Positions 35,701 to 47,659 of a stretch of DNA of 64,000 nucleotides are shown piece after piece (position 1 is the first letter of the stretch; each line of letters begins with the position of its first letter). The notes below the pieces were generated by a model that saw only the letters and a list, made by a program, of their open reading frames with translations, ran no database searches and was not told the origin of the DNA. A program made the translations under genes and the position numbers. Where the stretch lies: the NCBI GenBank assembly GCA_038120295.1, contig JAYOLL010000012.1, positions 33,092 through 97,091 on the forward strand. Direction: 5' to 3'. This stretch comes from JAYOEY01 sp038120295. GTDB lineage: Bacteria > Pseudomonadota > Alphaproteobacteria > MPNO01 > UBA2964.

Positions 35701-36323
35701 CAGGCGGTCCCCGACAGTTTTTTGAACCATGCGGACAGCCTGTGCCGACGATGCTCGCGCCGTACCACGCCTTCGTCCGTTACCCAGTTAAGCTGAAGGA
35801 CGCGGCGTTCGCCGACGAACGGCTCATGTCCGTGCCACGATTTTTCGCTGCGCCGGAAGGCAAGCAGTGTACCTGCTTCCGGCGGCACTTCGGCGGCGTA
35901 ATCCTCCAGGTCGCTTCCCGATCGCAGTACGCGGAGCCGTCCGCCTTCGCCGTCCCAGCTGTCGTTCATATAGACCAGGACGGTGATGATCTTCGACTCT
36001 GTGTCGGTATGGATGCGTCCGTCCTTTGCCTGGCAGCGACCGCGCACGGTGATGGTAGTCGGCCGCCCGGAAAGATCGATTCCGAACTTGGCGGCGAAGG
36101 CATCGCGGACCTCCGGCCCTTCGAGCTCTTCGACCAGCGCATCGAACGCCTGTCCGGTTTTCAACCCGTCGAGCGGGAAGCTGCCGGGCCTGTCGATCGT
36201 CGGATAATCAGCGGAAATCTCCGAGATCGCGTCCCGTTTAACGAAGCCCGGAACAATCAGATAGTCATACGGATCGCGTTCGAGCGCGGTCCGGCTGAAT
36301 CCGTCGAGATCGATACGGGACAT
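35700..36323 (-). CDS. 2OG-Fe(II) oxygenase (prolyl 4-hydroxylase-like)
   Basis: About 207 residues with a double-stranded beta-helix. The iron ligands are His and Asp in GRIHTDTESK and a distal His in SWHGHEPF, with the 2OG Arg in GERRVLQLNW. The family hydroxylates amino acids, small molecules or protein side chains. The start is uncertain: ATG 36323 (MSRIDLDGFSR) or a GTG at 36359; neither has a strong ribosome site. Its stop overlaps the start of the 635-residue protein. Upstream, 92 bp away on the same strand, is the ELM1-like gene. Confidence 0.85.
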   Translation of the reverse strand: MSRIDLDGFSRTALERDPYDYLIVPGFVKRDAISEISADYPTIDRPGSFPLDGLKTGQAFDALVEELEGPEVRDAFAAKFGIDLSGRPTTITVRGRCQAKDGRIHTDTESKIITVLVYMNDSWDGEGGRLRVLRSGSDLEDYAAEVPPEAGTLLAFRRSEKSWHGHEPFVGERRVLQLNWVTDEGVVRREHRRHRLSAWFKKLSGTA

Positions 36324-36415
36324 GCGGGATTCCAGAGGCTGGGCGGCAATGACTGACACAGAACAGTCTTAGTGTCCGATACCCGATTTTTCAATCGCCT
36401 AAGTCGACTCGGGGG

Positions 36416-37366
36416 TTAACGTCTCGTCTCCAGCAGCTTTCGCACAGCCTCCGTCGCACGGGTCATGTCGTCGGGCGGGGTGTAGATCCAGCTGTCCGTC
36501 CGACCCTCGAACGGACGCGTCATTCCCGCTTCCCGAAATGCCGTGTGGAACCGGCCGAACTTGGCGGAGCCACCGTTGAGATCGAAGATGTAGACCGGTT
36601 TTCCCGTGGCGCAGGCCTCCGTCACCATATTCACGGAATCGCTGGTGACGACCAGCGCATCGGCCAGCGCAAGGATGCCGAAATAGGGGTTGTCGCCCGT
36701 CCCGTCCCAGACATCGACGGGCAGACCGGCGAGCGGCGCCAGAATGGCGCTGAGGTTATCGTCGCCGGTACGCCGCGACGGCGTGATCGCCAATCCGCCT
36801 CCGGTAGCGCGTGCCGCGTCGGCCATAAGATTTCCAAGCCGGGATGCCGTGGCGCCGCTCATCCGATACTGCCGGTTGGCGCCGCCGATCAGCACGCCGG
36901 TCAGGGGACGGGGCAGGGCGGCGTATCTGTCGCGGAATTCATTTGTGGCTTCTTCCAGTCTTCCCGGGGTCACCCGGTGCAGCGCGCCCATCGTCTGAAT
37001 AACGTTTGGTCCGATCAGCCGGTCGTGCGACGGGGTAACGACCAGGTCGAATCGGGCTGGGTCGATTGTCGGATTCTGTATCTGGACCGCGACGGTCGCC
37101 GGGTTCGCCCGTTTGATCGCCGCCGCCGGCGCGACGGTCGCCCGTCCGGTGGCGATTAGCAGATCCGGCCAGGGCGGAGCCAGCGGGTCGCCAGCATCCG
37201 AGATTGCGCTCAATGGCGCAATCCAGCATTGCGGCGGCAGGGTGGACCACGGAAAGCGGGGCCGGATTCGCTTGATCACAGGATCGAGTCCGAGCGCTTC
37301 GGCAAGCCCGAGGCACTGGCTTTCCATCCCCGCCTTGCCGTCGGTCACGATCCAGCAGACCGTCAT
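36416..37366 (-). CDS. ELM1/GtrOC1 family protein (putative glycosyltransferase-like)
   Basis: A 316-residue member of the family named after plant mitochondrial fission protein ELM1, found in many alphaproteobacteria and related by fold to GT-B glycosyltransferases. The start CWIVTDGKAGMESQCLGLAEALG and the VTPSHDRLIGPNV, LIGGANRQYRMS and VTSDSVNMVTEACATGKPVYIFDL segments are characteristic; the last resembles a nucleotide-sugar binding site. The bacterial function is unknown; a role in envelope polysaccharide is inferred from fold. It is divergent from the Lrp gene 88 bp away. Confidence 0.82.
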   Translation of the reverse strand: MTVCWIVTDGKAGMESQCLGLAEALGLDPVIKRIRPRFPWSTLPPQCWIAPLSAISDAGDPLAPPWPDLLIATGRATVAPAAAIKRANPATVAVQIQNPTIDPARFDLVVTPSHDRLIGPNVIQTMGALHRVTPGRLEEATNEFRDRYAALPRPLTGVLIGGANRQYRMSGATASRLGNLMADAARATGGGLAITPSRRTGDDNLSAILAPLAGLPVDVWDGTGDNPYFGILALADALVVTSDSVNMVTEACATGKPVYIFDLNGGSAKFGRFHTAFREAGMTRPFEGRTDSWIYTPPDDMTRATEAVRKLLETRR

Positions 37367-37453
37367 TCGTGCGTTTTTCCGTCCGTTGAAATATTGTTTC
37401 GTATTCTTATAATATAATTGCTTTGAGGGTCAAAACGGGGAGGGCCTTCCGTC

Positions 37454-37942
37454 ATGGCGCGCGTCAAACTGGACCGCATCGATTTTAAAATCCTGCGCGA
37501 TCTGCAGGATAACGGCCGCATGACCAATGTCGACCTGGCCCAGCGCGCCGGCATTTCGCCGCCGCCCTGCCTGCGACGGGTGCGCGCGCTGGAGGAAACC
37601 GGCTGCATCAGGGGCTATCACGCCGATATCGACCCCCAGCAGCTGGGTTTCGGCGTGACCGTGTTCGCCCATGTCGGGCTGAGCAGTCAGGCCGAAAACG
37701 ACCTGGTCGCTTTCGAACAGCTGATGGACAGCCTGCCCGAGGTCCGCGAATGCCACATGCTGGCCGGCGAAACCGATTTTCTGCTCAAGATCGTCGCCAC
37801 CGACTGGGACAGCTATCAGAAATTTCTCACCAGCAAGCTGACGCCTGCGCCCAACGTCAGCGTCGTAAAATCCTCCCTGGCCATCCGTAGCGCGGTGACG
37901 CGCCCCGGCGTACCGATCGATACGGATACGACGGCGGGGTAG
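37454..37942 (+). CDS. Lrp/AsnC family transcription regulator
   Basis: A 162-residue regulator with an N-terminal winged HTH (MARVKLDRIDFKILRDLQDNGRMTNVDLAQRAG, then SPPPCLRRVRALEE) and a C-terminal RAM effector domain (about 70-150). It is divergent from the ELM1-like gene with an AT-rich gap of 87 bp and could control it, but no operator is obvious. The effector is unknown. Confidence 0.9.
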   Translation: MARVKLDRIDFKILRDLQDNGRMTNVDLAQRAGISPPPCLRRVRALEETGCIRGYHADIDPQQLGFGVTVFAHVGLSSQAENDLVAFEQLMDSLPEVRECHMLAGETDFLLKIVATDWDSYQKFLTSKLTPAPNVSVVKSSLAIRSAVTRPGVPIDTDTTAG

Positions 37943-37970
37943 TCCAGAACGGGCCGGAACCCGGCAGTGT

Positions 37971-38444
37971 CTACTTGAACACCACCTTCAGGATTTCATA
38001 GGCCTTGCTGCCCTTGGGGGCGACGACTTCGACGGAATCGCCGACCGTCTTGCCAATCAGAGCTCGCGATAAAGGCGACGTGATCGAAAGCAGGCCTTGG
38101 TTGATATCGGCCTCGTGCTCGCCGACGATCTGATAGGTGGATTCTTCATCCGTGTCTTCATCGGCTACGGTTACGGTGGCGCCAAACTTGATCGTTTTTC
38201 CTGACAGCTTCGACGGATCGATGATCTCGGCGTTGCTGATCTTGTCCTCAATCTCGTTGACGCGGCCCTCGATGAAGGACTGTCGTTCCTTGGCTGCGTG
38301 ATATTCCGCGTTTTCCGAAAGGTCGCCATGTTCGCGCGCGGTGGCGATAGCCTTGATGATGGCAGGCCTTTCCTCCGTCTTGAGACGTTTCAGCTCCGTT
38401 TCCAGACGGTTGAATCCGTCGAGAGTCATAGGAAACTTGCTCAT
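37971..38444 (-). CDS. greA: Transcription elongation factor GreA
   Basis: Stimulates transcript cleavage by backtracked RNA polymerase. It has 157 residues, the standard length. An N-terminal coiled coil (MSKFPMTLDGFNRLETELKRL, with acidic tip residues around GDLSENAEYHAAKERQ) is followed by the C-terminal FKBP-like domain ending SKAYEILKVVFK. It lies 74 bp after carB on the same strand, an arrangement common in alphaproteobacteria. Confidence 0.97.
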   Translation of the reverse strand: MSKFPMTLDGFNRLETELKRLKTEERPAIIKAIATAREHGDLSENAEYHAAKERQSFIEGRVNEIEDKISNAEIIDPSKLSGKTIKFGATVTVADEDTDEESTYQIVGEHEADINQGLLSITSPLSRALIGKTVGDSVEVVAPKGSKAYEILKVVFK

Positions 38445-38518
38445 CTGGCGTCCGTGCCCCTTTCCCGAAGACAGGTTCTGCCCCCCGTCCGGATTGGGCG
38501 CCGAAATCGGGGGTTCGA

Positions 38519-41773
<3,255 letters not shown>

Positions 41774-41981
41774 GATTCTCGGGTCTCGCGCGGTTCCGCG
41801 GGGCGGGTTTCGGTCAACTTTCCGGATAATTCAATTTGCCGCCCTGTTTTCCACGACTCTGCACCCCTGTGCAAGCGAATCGACGCGGATTCGGCGAAGA
41901 ATCGGCTCTTTGACTTAATTGGACAGCGCTCTGGCTGACACGTTAGGCTTTTGAATGGACGTTCACTACCGGGAGAAACCC

Positions 41982-42182
41982 ATGAGTGCGCAAGACAGGA
42001 TGTTCGAGGCGATAATCGAGGCGTCCGGCGTGCCGGTGCAGGACGACGAAAAGGCCGAACTGCGTAAGGCCTATACGACGCTGATGGAACTGGCCGCCCG
42101 GACGCGTGTACCGGGACGGAGCTGGGAAGTCCGGACCCTGCCGCATTACCTGCCGGAAGCGCCTGACGAGGATGCGCCATGA
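41982..42182 (+). CDS. Small protein coupled to an amidase (possible AtzG/GatC-like partner)
   Basis: ATG 41982 after GGGAGAAACC gives 66 residues (MSAQDRMFEAIIEASGVPVQ and onward), mostly helical and acidic. It is rich in Glu/Ala up to AARTR and ends with DEDAP. The stop overlaps the amidase start (ATGA). Small helical subunits encoded before amidase-signature enzymes are known (GatC for GatA, AtzG for AtzE), and the size, helix content and coupling fit such a role. I cannot see clear sequence identity to either. Confidence 0.6.
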   Translation: MSAQDRMFEAIIEASGVPVQDDEKAELRKAYTTLMELAARTRVPGRSWEVRTLPHYLPEAPDEDAP

Positions 42183-43591
42183 GCGCGTTTCTGCCCTCCA
42201 TCGCCGAGGCCGCCGCCGATATCCGGTCCGGCGCGCTGACCTCCGCCGCGCTAACCGAGACATGTCTTGATCGCATTGCACGGTACGATTCCGATATCCA
42301 TGCCTATCACGTCGTTCTGGCGGATGAGGCTCGGGCGGCGGCGAGGAAGGCGGATGAAGAACTCGCCGCCGGCATGGACCGCGGCCCGCTGCACGGCATT
42401 CCGCTGGCGCTCAAGGACGTGTTTTACTGGAAGGGCCAGAAGACCACCTCGAATTCGCGCGTGATGATCGATTTCGAGGCAGACGAGGACGCCACCGCCA
42501 TCGTGAAGCTGAAGGAAGCCGGCGCGGTGCTGCTGGGCCAGCTGAACACCTACGAATTTACCTTCGGTGGGCGTCCTTCCTACCTGCCGCCCTTTCCACC
42601 GGCGATGAATCCGTGGAATTTCGCGCGTATTACCGGCGGCTCTTCATCCGGTTCGGGTGCAGCGGTCGCCGCCGGGCTGTGTCTCGGTGCGCTCGGCACC
42701 GATGCGGGCGGTTCGATCCGCCTGCCGGCCGCGTTCAACGGCATTGCCGGGATGAAGCCGACTATCGGGCGGGTCAGCGGTTTTGGCGACATGCCGCTGA
42801 CCTACTCGTTCGACTGCGTCGGGCCGATGGCGTGGACGACGCACGATTGCGCGCTCATGCTGCAGGCGATTGCGGGTTATGACCCGCGCGACCCGGGAAG
42901 CGGAAAGGTCCCGGTGCCGGATTATGTGGCAGGCATCGAAGATGGCGTGGCGGGTCTGAAGATCGGCGTGATCCGCCATTTTTACACGGACGATTTCGCC
43001 TCACCGCTCGATATCGTTCGGGCCATAGATGGGGTCGGCCAGACACTGTCCGGCCTCGGAGCGAAGGTGACGGAAGTATCGGTCTCGCCGCTGATCGACT
43101 GGCATGCGGTAGGGCGGGTGCTGGTGCCGGCCGAGGCCTATGCGATCCACGAGGAACGGCTGCAGACCCAGTGGGAGACCTACGGCAAGCTGGCGCGCAA
43201 CCGGCTGATGCTGGGCGGTCTGTTTCGCGCCGTCGATTACATCCAGGCGCAGCGCCGGCGGGGCGAACTGCTGGCGGAGATGAACGCTGTCCTGGAGGAC
43301 TGCGACGTCGTGATAACGACCGGGACGCTGACGCCCACCCCGCCGTTCGACGATAGCGAACCGTTCCCCTTCATCGATGTGCCGACCATCCCCATCCCGT
43401 TCAACTTGACCGGCCATCCGTGCCATGTGGTACGGGCAGGGTTCGGCGACGACGGCATGCCCATCGGGGCTCAGATTGCCGGCAGGCACTGGGACGAGGC
43501 GACGGTATTGCGGGTTTCGCACGCGTTCGAAATGGCGGCCGGTCTGCTCGACCGTGCGCCGGAGATCGGCGGCCCGGGCGGGGGTCAGTAA
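42179..43591 (+). CDS. Amidase signature family enzyme
   Basis: A 470-residue amidase. Its catalytic triad can be read as Lys79 (GIPLALKDVF), the cis-Ser near 155-156 (TGGSSSGSGAAVAAG) and the nucleophile Ser179 (GTDAGGSIRLPAAF). The architecture resembles GatA/AtzE rather than bacterial nitrilases. No gatB or gatC lies nearby, so it is not tRNA amidotransferase. The overlap with the small gene upstream implies a two-subunit enzyme. The substrate is unknown. Divergent carB shares the upstream region. Confidence 0.88.
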   Translation: MSAFLPSIAEAAADIRSGALTSAALTETCLDRIARYDSDIHAYHVVLADEARAAARKADEELAAGMDRGPLHGIPLALKDVFYWKGQKTTSNSRVMIDFEADEDATAIVKLKEAGAVLLGQLNTYEFTFGGRPSYLPPFPPAMNPWNFARITGGSSSGSGAAVAAGLCLGALGTDAGGSIRLPAAFNGIAGMKPTIGRVSGFGDMPLTYSFDCVGPMAWTTHDCALMLQAIAGYDPRDPGSGKVPVPDYVAGIEDGVAGLKIGVIRHFYTDDFASPLDIVRAIDGVGQTLSGLGAKVTEVSVSPLIDWHAVGRVLVPAEAYAIHEERLQTQWETYGKLARNRLMLGGLFRAVDYIQAQRRRGELLAEMNAVLEDCDVVITTGTLTPTPPFDDSEPFPFIDVPTIPIPFNLTGHPCHVVRAGFGDDGMPIGAQIAGRHWDEATVLRVSHAFEMAAGLLDRAPEIGGPGGGQ

Positions 43592-43674
43592 ACGAGGCTG
43601 AAAAGGCCGATCAGCAGCGCCCAGGAGACGATACAGACACCAATAACGAAGGCTGCCTGAACGAAGCGCGGCAA
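43585..43674 (-). CDS. Possible 29-residue single-helix membrane peptide
   Basis: TTG at 43672-43674 with GAGG seven bases upstream opens a short frame, PRFVQAAFVIGVCIVSWALL and IGLFSLVY, that is one perfect membrane helix after a basic start. Its stop overlaps the amidase stop on the other strand. The non-ATG start and the lack of known homologues make it speculative. Confidence 0.25.
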   Translation of the reverse strand: MPRFVQAAFVIGVCIVSWALLIGLFSLVY

Positions 43675-43854
43675 TTGCTGGCCTCGTCCGCTTTCCGAAA
43701 CTTCAGACTGGCACTAGTTCATCACGCAACCCTCCCGGAGGCTACCCTTTTTGATTTCAGCCTTTGTTCCAACTTTCCCGCGAATATTGTGCCTAAATTG
43801 CCTCGGAATCACAACTGGTGATGGGCCGCATGTTGTCGATGACGAAATCAGCGG

Positions 43855-43866
43855 GCGGGGCCCCGC
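43855..43866. repeat. 12-bp GC palindrome in a gene-poor gap
   Basis: GCGGGGCCCCGC is a perfect palindrome in the 397-bp gap 43592-43988. Apart from this, the short membrane frame and the -10 box at 43942, I see nothing in that gap. Confidence 0.5.
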
Positions 43867-43941
43867 GGGGCGTGCAGGGGGCGGTTTCTGATTCCGAGGA
43901 ACGGGATGCCTAGACCTTTCGCATCTTGTCCTGTCGCATCC

Positions 43942-43947
43942 TATAAT
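43942..43947 (+). promoter_or_regulatory. Probable -10 box for the EamA transporter gene
   Basis: A consensus TATAAT lies 41 bp upstream of the TTG start at 43989. No good -35 hexamer is found at 16-18 bp, so the promoter call rests on the -10 box and position. Confidence 0.35.
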
Positions 43948-43988
43948 TCACGGGAAGCCATCCGCCCCCGTTTCCAGAGGAAAAACGC

Positions 43989-44891
43989 TTGAACAAGTCC
44001 GCCCCCATTCGCCGGGTGACCGATCGCTGGTTCGCGTTGTCCGGCAATCTGCGCGGCATCGCGCTGATTTCGCTCGGCACGATCCTGTTTTCGCTGACCG
44101 ACATCGCGGTCAAGACACTGGGCAATGCCTATCATCCGTACCAGCTCAGCCTGATCCGCTACATTGTCGGGTTCGCGATGCTGGCGCCGGTATTCTGGGG
44201 GATGGGGCTCGACGGGCTCAAGACCAGACGGGCCGGGCTCCATGTCGTGCGGCTCGCGCTGGCCACCCTGGCGCAGCTCGGCTTTTTTATCTCGGTGATC
44301 GAACTCAAGCTCGCCGACGCCACGGCGCTGATGTTCTCGAAGCCGCTCTTCACCACGCTGGTCGCGACGATCGTCCTGCACGAGCTGGTCAGCGCGAGGC
44401 GCTGGACGGCGACCGCGGTGGGATTCGCGGGAGTCGTCGTGATGATGCGACCCGGCGCGGGCTCGTTCGACCCGGTGATGCTGGTCGCCGTCGGCGCGGC
44501 GATGAGCTTCGCCGTCGCCAACGTGATCATAAGGCTGATGTCCTCGACCGAGCCGCCCAATCGGATCCTGTTCTACTACCATGTCGGCGGTATCGGGCTG
44601 CTGCTGATCCCTGCCCTGTACGAGTGGCGCATGCCGACAGGAATCGACTGGCTGCTGCTGGCGCTGGTCGGCTTCCTTACCACGCTGGGGATGATCTGCT
44701 GGGTACGCGCCTTCTCGGTGGGCGAGGCCAACGCCATCGGCCCGATGGAATATGTCCGGCTGATCTATGCCGGGCTGTTCGGCTATTTCCTGTTCGGCGA
44801 GGCCATCGATCTCTGGACCGTCGCCGGCGGCGTCATCATCGTCGGTAGCGCACTCTTCATCACCCGCGACGAGGCGAGACGGAAGGGATGA
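43989..44891 (+). CDS. EamA/DMT family transporter
   Basis: Ten-helix inner membrane transporter of 300 residues with two EamA domains (about 20-145 and 165-295). TTG 43989 is taken as start because GAGGAAAAACGC precedes it. The cytosolic lead MNKSAPIRRVTDRWFAL is followed directly by the first helix. The two halves carry the usual LSLIRYIVGFAML and LIYAGLFGYFLFGE segments. The substrate is unknown. It stands alone; 188 bp without clear features separate it from the VOC gene. Confidence 0.85.
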   Translation: MNKSAPIRRVTDRWFALSGNLRGIALISLGTILFSLTDIAVKTLGNAYHPYQLSLIRYIVGFAMLAPVFWGMGLDGLKTRRAGLHVVRLALATLAQLGFFISVIELKLADATALMFSKPLFTTLVATIVLHELVSARRWTATAVGFAGVVVMMRPGAGSFDPVMLVAVGAAMSFAVANVIIRLMSSTEPPNRILFYYHVGGIGLLLIPALYEWRMPTGIDWLLLALVGFLTTLGMICWVRAFSVGEANAIGPMEYVRLIYAGLFGYFLFGEAIDLWTVAGGVIIVGSALFITRDEARRKG

Positions 44892-45079
44892 TGAAGACGG
44901 GGTGATTGCCCGGCCATCATGAAAATGAGGGGCAGCCCAGCGATCTGGGCAGGATGTCGGCGTGGTGACGTAACAAGCGCCCCAGTGTCCGCCTTCACGA
45001 GCAGGGCGGCTGCTGCTCCGGTCGTTTTTGGGGTATTCTGGGTCGGGCAATTGCGAAGCGATATTTACGGAGAGGCACC

Positions 45080-46303
45080 ATGGAAGGCAGCGCAGCCAAG
45101 AAATTCAACGTTTCAGGCGTGTGGCTCGACCGGCCGTTCAAGATCAGGCGGCTCGGCCATTTCGGGTTCAATGTGAAGGATGTGGAGACCTGCCTGAAAT
45201 TCTATCGCGACCTGCTCGGGTTCAGCATTTCCGATCCTATTGATTTCGGCCCCCGCGTAAAGGACGAGGAAGTCCGGAAGACGCTCGGGTCCGGCATCGG
45301 CTATTTCATGCGCCACGGCTCCGACCATCATTCCTTCGTGCTGTTCCCCAAGAGGGTGCTCGACGAACTCGGCGGCCGGTCGGGCCGTGAGGACGTCACC
45401 ATCAACCAGATCACCTGGCAGGTGGGCAGCCTGCGAGAGGTGACCGGCGCCGAGGAATGGCTGCGCAATCTCGACAACCCGATCCGCCGGTCCGGGCGCG
45501 ACACGCCGGGATCGAACTGGCATGTCTACCCGTTCGACCCGGACGACAACATAAACGAGCTCTATTACGGCATCGAACAGATCGGCTGGGACGGGTATTC
45601 CAAGCCGGCGGTATTCCGCCAGCGCGGCTTCCAGCAGACGCCCGACCTGCCGCAGATGTCCGAATATGACGAGGTGCAGGCAGCGCTGGCCGAAGGCGCG
45701 GACCTGACGAGCGGCACGCGCGACATTGTCGATCTGGAACCCAAATACGATGTCGGCGGCATCCTGCTGCCGCGCCCGTTCAAGATCGTCCGCATCGGGC
45801 CGGTGCGGCTGTTCGTCGACGATGTCGAGGCGGCGCTCTCTTTCTACCGCGACCGGATGGGCATGCGGGTGACCGAGGAAGTCACCTATGAGGGCCATCG
45901 CTGCGTCTTCCTCCGGGTCAACACCGAGCATCATTCGATGGCGCTCTATCCGAAAGCGCTGCGCGCCGAGCTGGGGCTGAGCGAACACAGCGCCTGCATG
46001 GCGTTCGGGCTGCAGGTCGGCGGCTACGACCAGTTGCGCAATGCTATGTCGTTCCTTCAGGAAAACGGGGTCGAGATCAGGCACCTGCCGCCCGAGCTGT
46101 TCCCCGGCATCGATTACAGCGCCTTCGCGCTCGACCCGGACGGGCACGCGCTCCAGCTCTACTACTACATGGAACAGATCGGCTGGGACGGGCAGCCCCG
46201 CCCGTCGGAGCGGCGCGCGCACGCCGCAGGCGAATGGCCGGAAGCGGTCGAGCCGCAGCCGGATACGTTCGGTGGTGAGCCGTTCCTCGGGCCGCTGGGG
46301 TAG
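45080..46303 (+). CDS. Two-domain VOC family protein (extradiol dioxygenase-like)
   Basis: The 407 residues form two vicinal-oxygen-chelate modules (about 25-190 and 235-385), each with the beta-alpha-beta-beta-beta pattern. The first begins GHFGFNVKDVETCLKFYRDL and closes INELYYGIEQIGWDG. The second begins GPVRLFVDDVEAALSFYRDR and closes HALQLYYYMEQIGWDG. His-His pairs occur in both (DHHSFVLFP, EHHSMALYP), and the closing Glu residues could complete metal sites. The layout is like bacterial catechol 2,3-dioxygenases or related lyases, but ring cleavage is not shown. GAGAGGCACC precedes the ATG. Confidence 0.75.
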   Translation: MEGSAAKKFNVSGVWLDRPFKIRRLGHFGFNVKDVETCLKFYRDLLGFSISDPIDFGPRVKDEEVRKTLGSGIGYFMRHGSDHHSFVLFPKRVLDELGGRSGREDVTINQITWQVGSLREVTGAEEWLRNLDNPIRRSGRDTPGSNWHVYPFDPDDNINELYYGIEQIGWDGYSKPAVFRQRGFQQTPDLPQMSEYDEVQAALAEGADLTSGTRDIVDLEPKYDVGGILLPRPFKIVRIGPVRLFVDDVEAALSFYRDRMGMRVTEEVTYEGHRCVFLRVNTEHHSMALYPKALRAELGLSEHSACMAFGLQVGGYDQLRNAMSFLQENGVEIRHLPPELFPGIDYSAFALDPDGHALQLYYYMEQIGWDGQPRPSERRAHAAGEWPEAVEPQPDTFGGEPFLGPLG

Positions 46304-46328
46304 GTCCGACACCCTCTCGTCAGTTTAT

Positions 46329-46359
46329 TCCCTCCGGTCCCCCCTGCTTGCCGGAGGGA
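46329..46359 (+). terminator. Hairpin after the VOC gene
   Basis: TCCCTCCGG (46329-46337) pairs with CCGGAGGGA (46351-46359), 25 bp after the VOC stop. No T-run follows, so it is a weak terminator or an mRNA 3'-end stem. Confidence 0.4.
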
Positions 46360-46441
46360 GGATAAAACGCGGCTGCCGTTTTCCTTTTCTCCAGACTGTT
46401 GTGATAGAATCGTCGTAACGGAAAAGGGAGGCCGCCGCCTG

Positions 46442-47656
46442 ATGCCAGATACAGTAATCGATACCCCAAACGACATCGCCCCCGACATCGCCCCCGGCAT
46501 CGATTGGGTCGCCCGTGTGCGGGAAGTCGCGCCGATAATCGAAGCCGGCGCGGCGCAGACAGAAGCCGACCGCATGGTCGCGCCCAGCGTAATGGCAGCG
46601 ATGCACGAGGCCGGGTTGTTCCGGCTGAGCGTACCGCGCGCGGCTGGAGGGCATGAAGCGCCGGTCTCCCAGATCATCCAGGCGGTCGAAGCCGTCGCCA
46701 ATGTGGATGCCAGCACCGCGTGGTGCATGGGGCAGGGACTTGGCTGCGCCCGCTCTTCGGCTTTTGTCGATCCGGAGATCGCGCGAGAAATCTGGGATAC
46801 GCCGGACGGCGTGCTCGCCTGGGGGCCGCCCGCCGGGCCGATGCGTGCGGTGGCCGTCGATGGCGGATACCGCGTGACCGGCAAGTGGCAGTTCGCCAGC
46901 GGGCTGATGCGCGCGACCTGGGTCGGCCCCAACCTGCCGGTCTTCAATGAGGACGGCGAGCGCCGTCTGGACGAGGACGGAAAGCCGGAATCCCGCAACA
47001 TGCTGATCCGCAAGAAGGACGTCCAGGTAAACGACGTCTGGCAGGTGATCGGGCTGCGCGGTACGGGATCGAACGGGTTCGAGGTCGACGATTTCTTCGT
47101 GCCGGAGGAATTCACCTTCATCCGGGATTCGAAGCATTACCGGCGCTGCGAGGCGGAGCTCTACCGCATTCCGCTAACCACCTATTACGGCATGGCGTTT
47201 TCCAGCCTTGCGCTTGGCGTGGCGCGTCCGGTGCTGGATGCTTTTATCGAGCTGGCGGAAACCAAGAAGGCGAGCCATACGCCTGTCGTCCTGCGCGAAA
47301 GCACGGCGGTGCAGCGCGAGTTTTCCGCTGCTGAAGCGGCCTGGGGTTCGGGGCGGGCCTACCTGCATGAACGCGTCAACGCGCTGTTCGGCGCGGGGCT
47401 TCCGTTCGAGGAATGGTCAATCGCCGACCGCGCACGGCTCCGCATCGCGTCGACGAACGCCATGCACCAGGCGCGCAACGCGGTGAACTGGGCCTACCAG
47501 GCGGCGGGTTCCGGTGCGATCTTCGAGAAAAACCCGTTCGAAAAGCGCCTGCGCGACATCAACGCGGTATGCCAGCAGGCCCAGGCCCAGCCGGTCAATT
47601 TCGAACATGCCGGCGCCGCGCTGATGGGCGTCGAATCTGACGGCGCGCGGATTTAG
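46442..47656 (+). CDS. Acyl-CoA dehydrogenase-like flavin monooxygenase
   Basis: A 404-residue protein of the acyl-CoA dehydrogenase fold in the oxygenase branch (HpaB/HsaA/DszC-like, two-component group D). There is an N-terminal helical domain (VREVAPIIEAGAAQTEADRM), a middle beta domain with GKWQFASGLMRATWV and VIGLRGTGSNGFEVDDFFVP, and a C-terminal helical domain ending with NAVCQQAQAQPVNFEHAGAAL. The dehydrogenase catalytic Glu pattern is not obvious, favouring oxygenation with reduced flavin. No flavin reductase gene is adjacent. Together with the upstream VOC gene it suggests an aromatic-compound pathway, by inference. Confidence 0.75.
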   Translation: MPDTVIDTPNDIAPDIAPGIDWVARVREVAPIIEAGAAQTEADRMVAPSVMAAMHEAGLFRLSVPRAAGGHEAPVSQIIQAVEAVANVDASTAWCMGQGLGCARSSAFVDPEIAREIWDTPDGVLAWGPPAGPMRAVAVDGGYRVTGKWQFASGLMRATWVGPNLPVFNEDGERRLDEDGKPESRNMLIRKKDVQVNDVWQVIGLRGTGSNGFEVDDFFVPEEFTFIRDSKHYRRCEAELYRIPLTTYYGMAFSSLALGVARPVLDAFIELAETKKASHTPVVLRESTAVQREFSAAEAAWGSGRAYLHERVNALFGAGLPFEEWSIADRARLRIASTNAMHQARNAVNWAYQAAGSGAIFEKNPFEKRLRDINAVCQQAQAQPVNFEHAGAALMGVESDGARI

Positions 47657-47659
47657 CCC

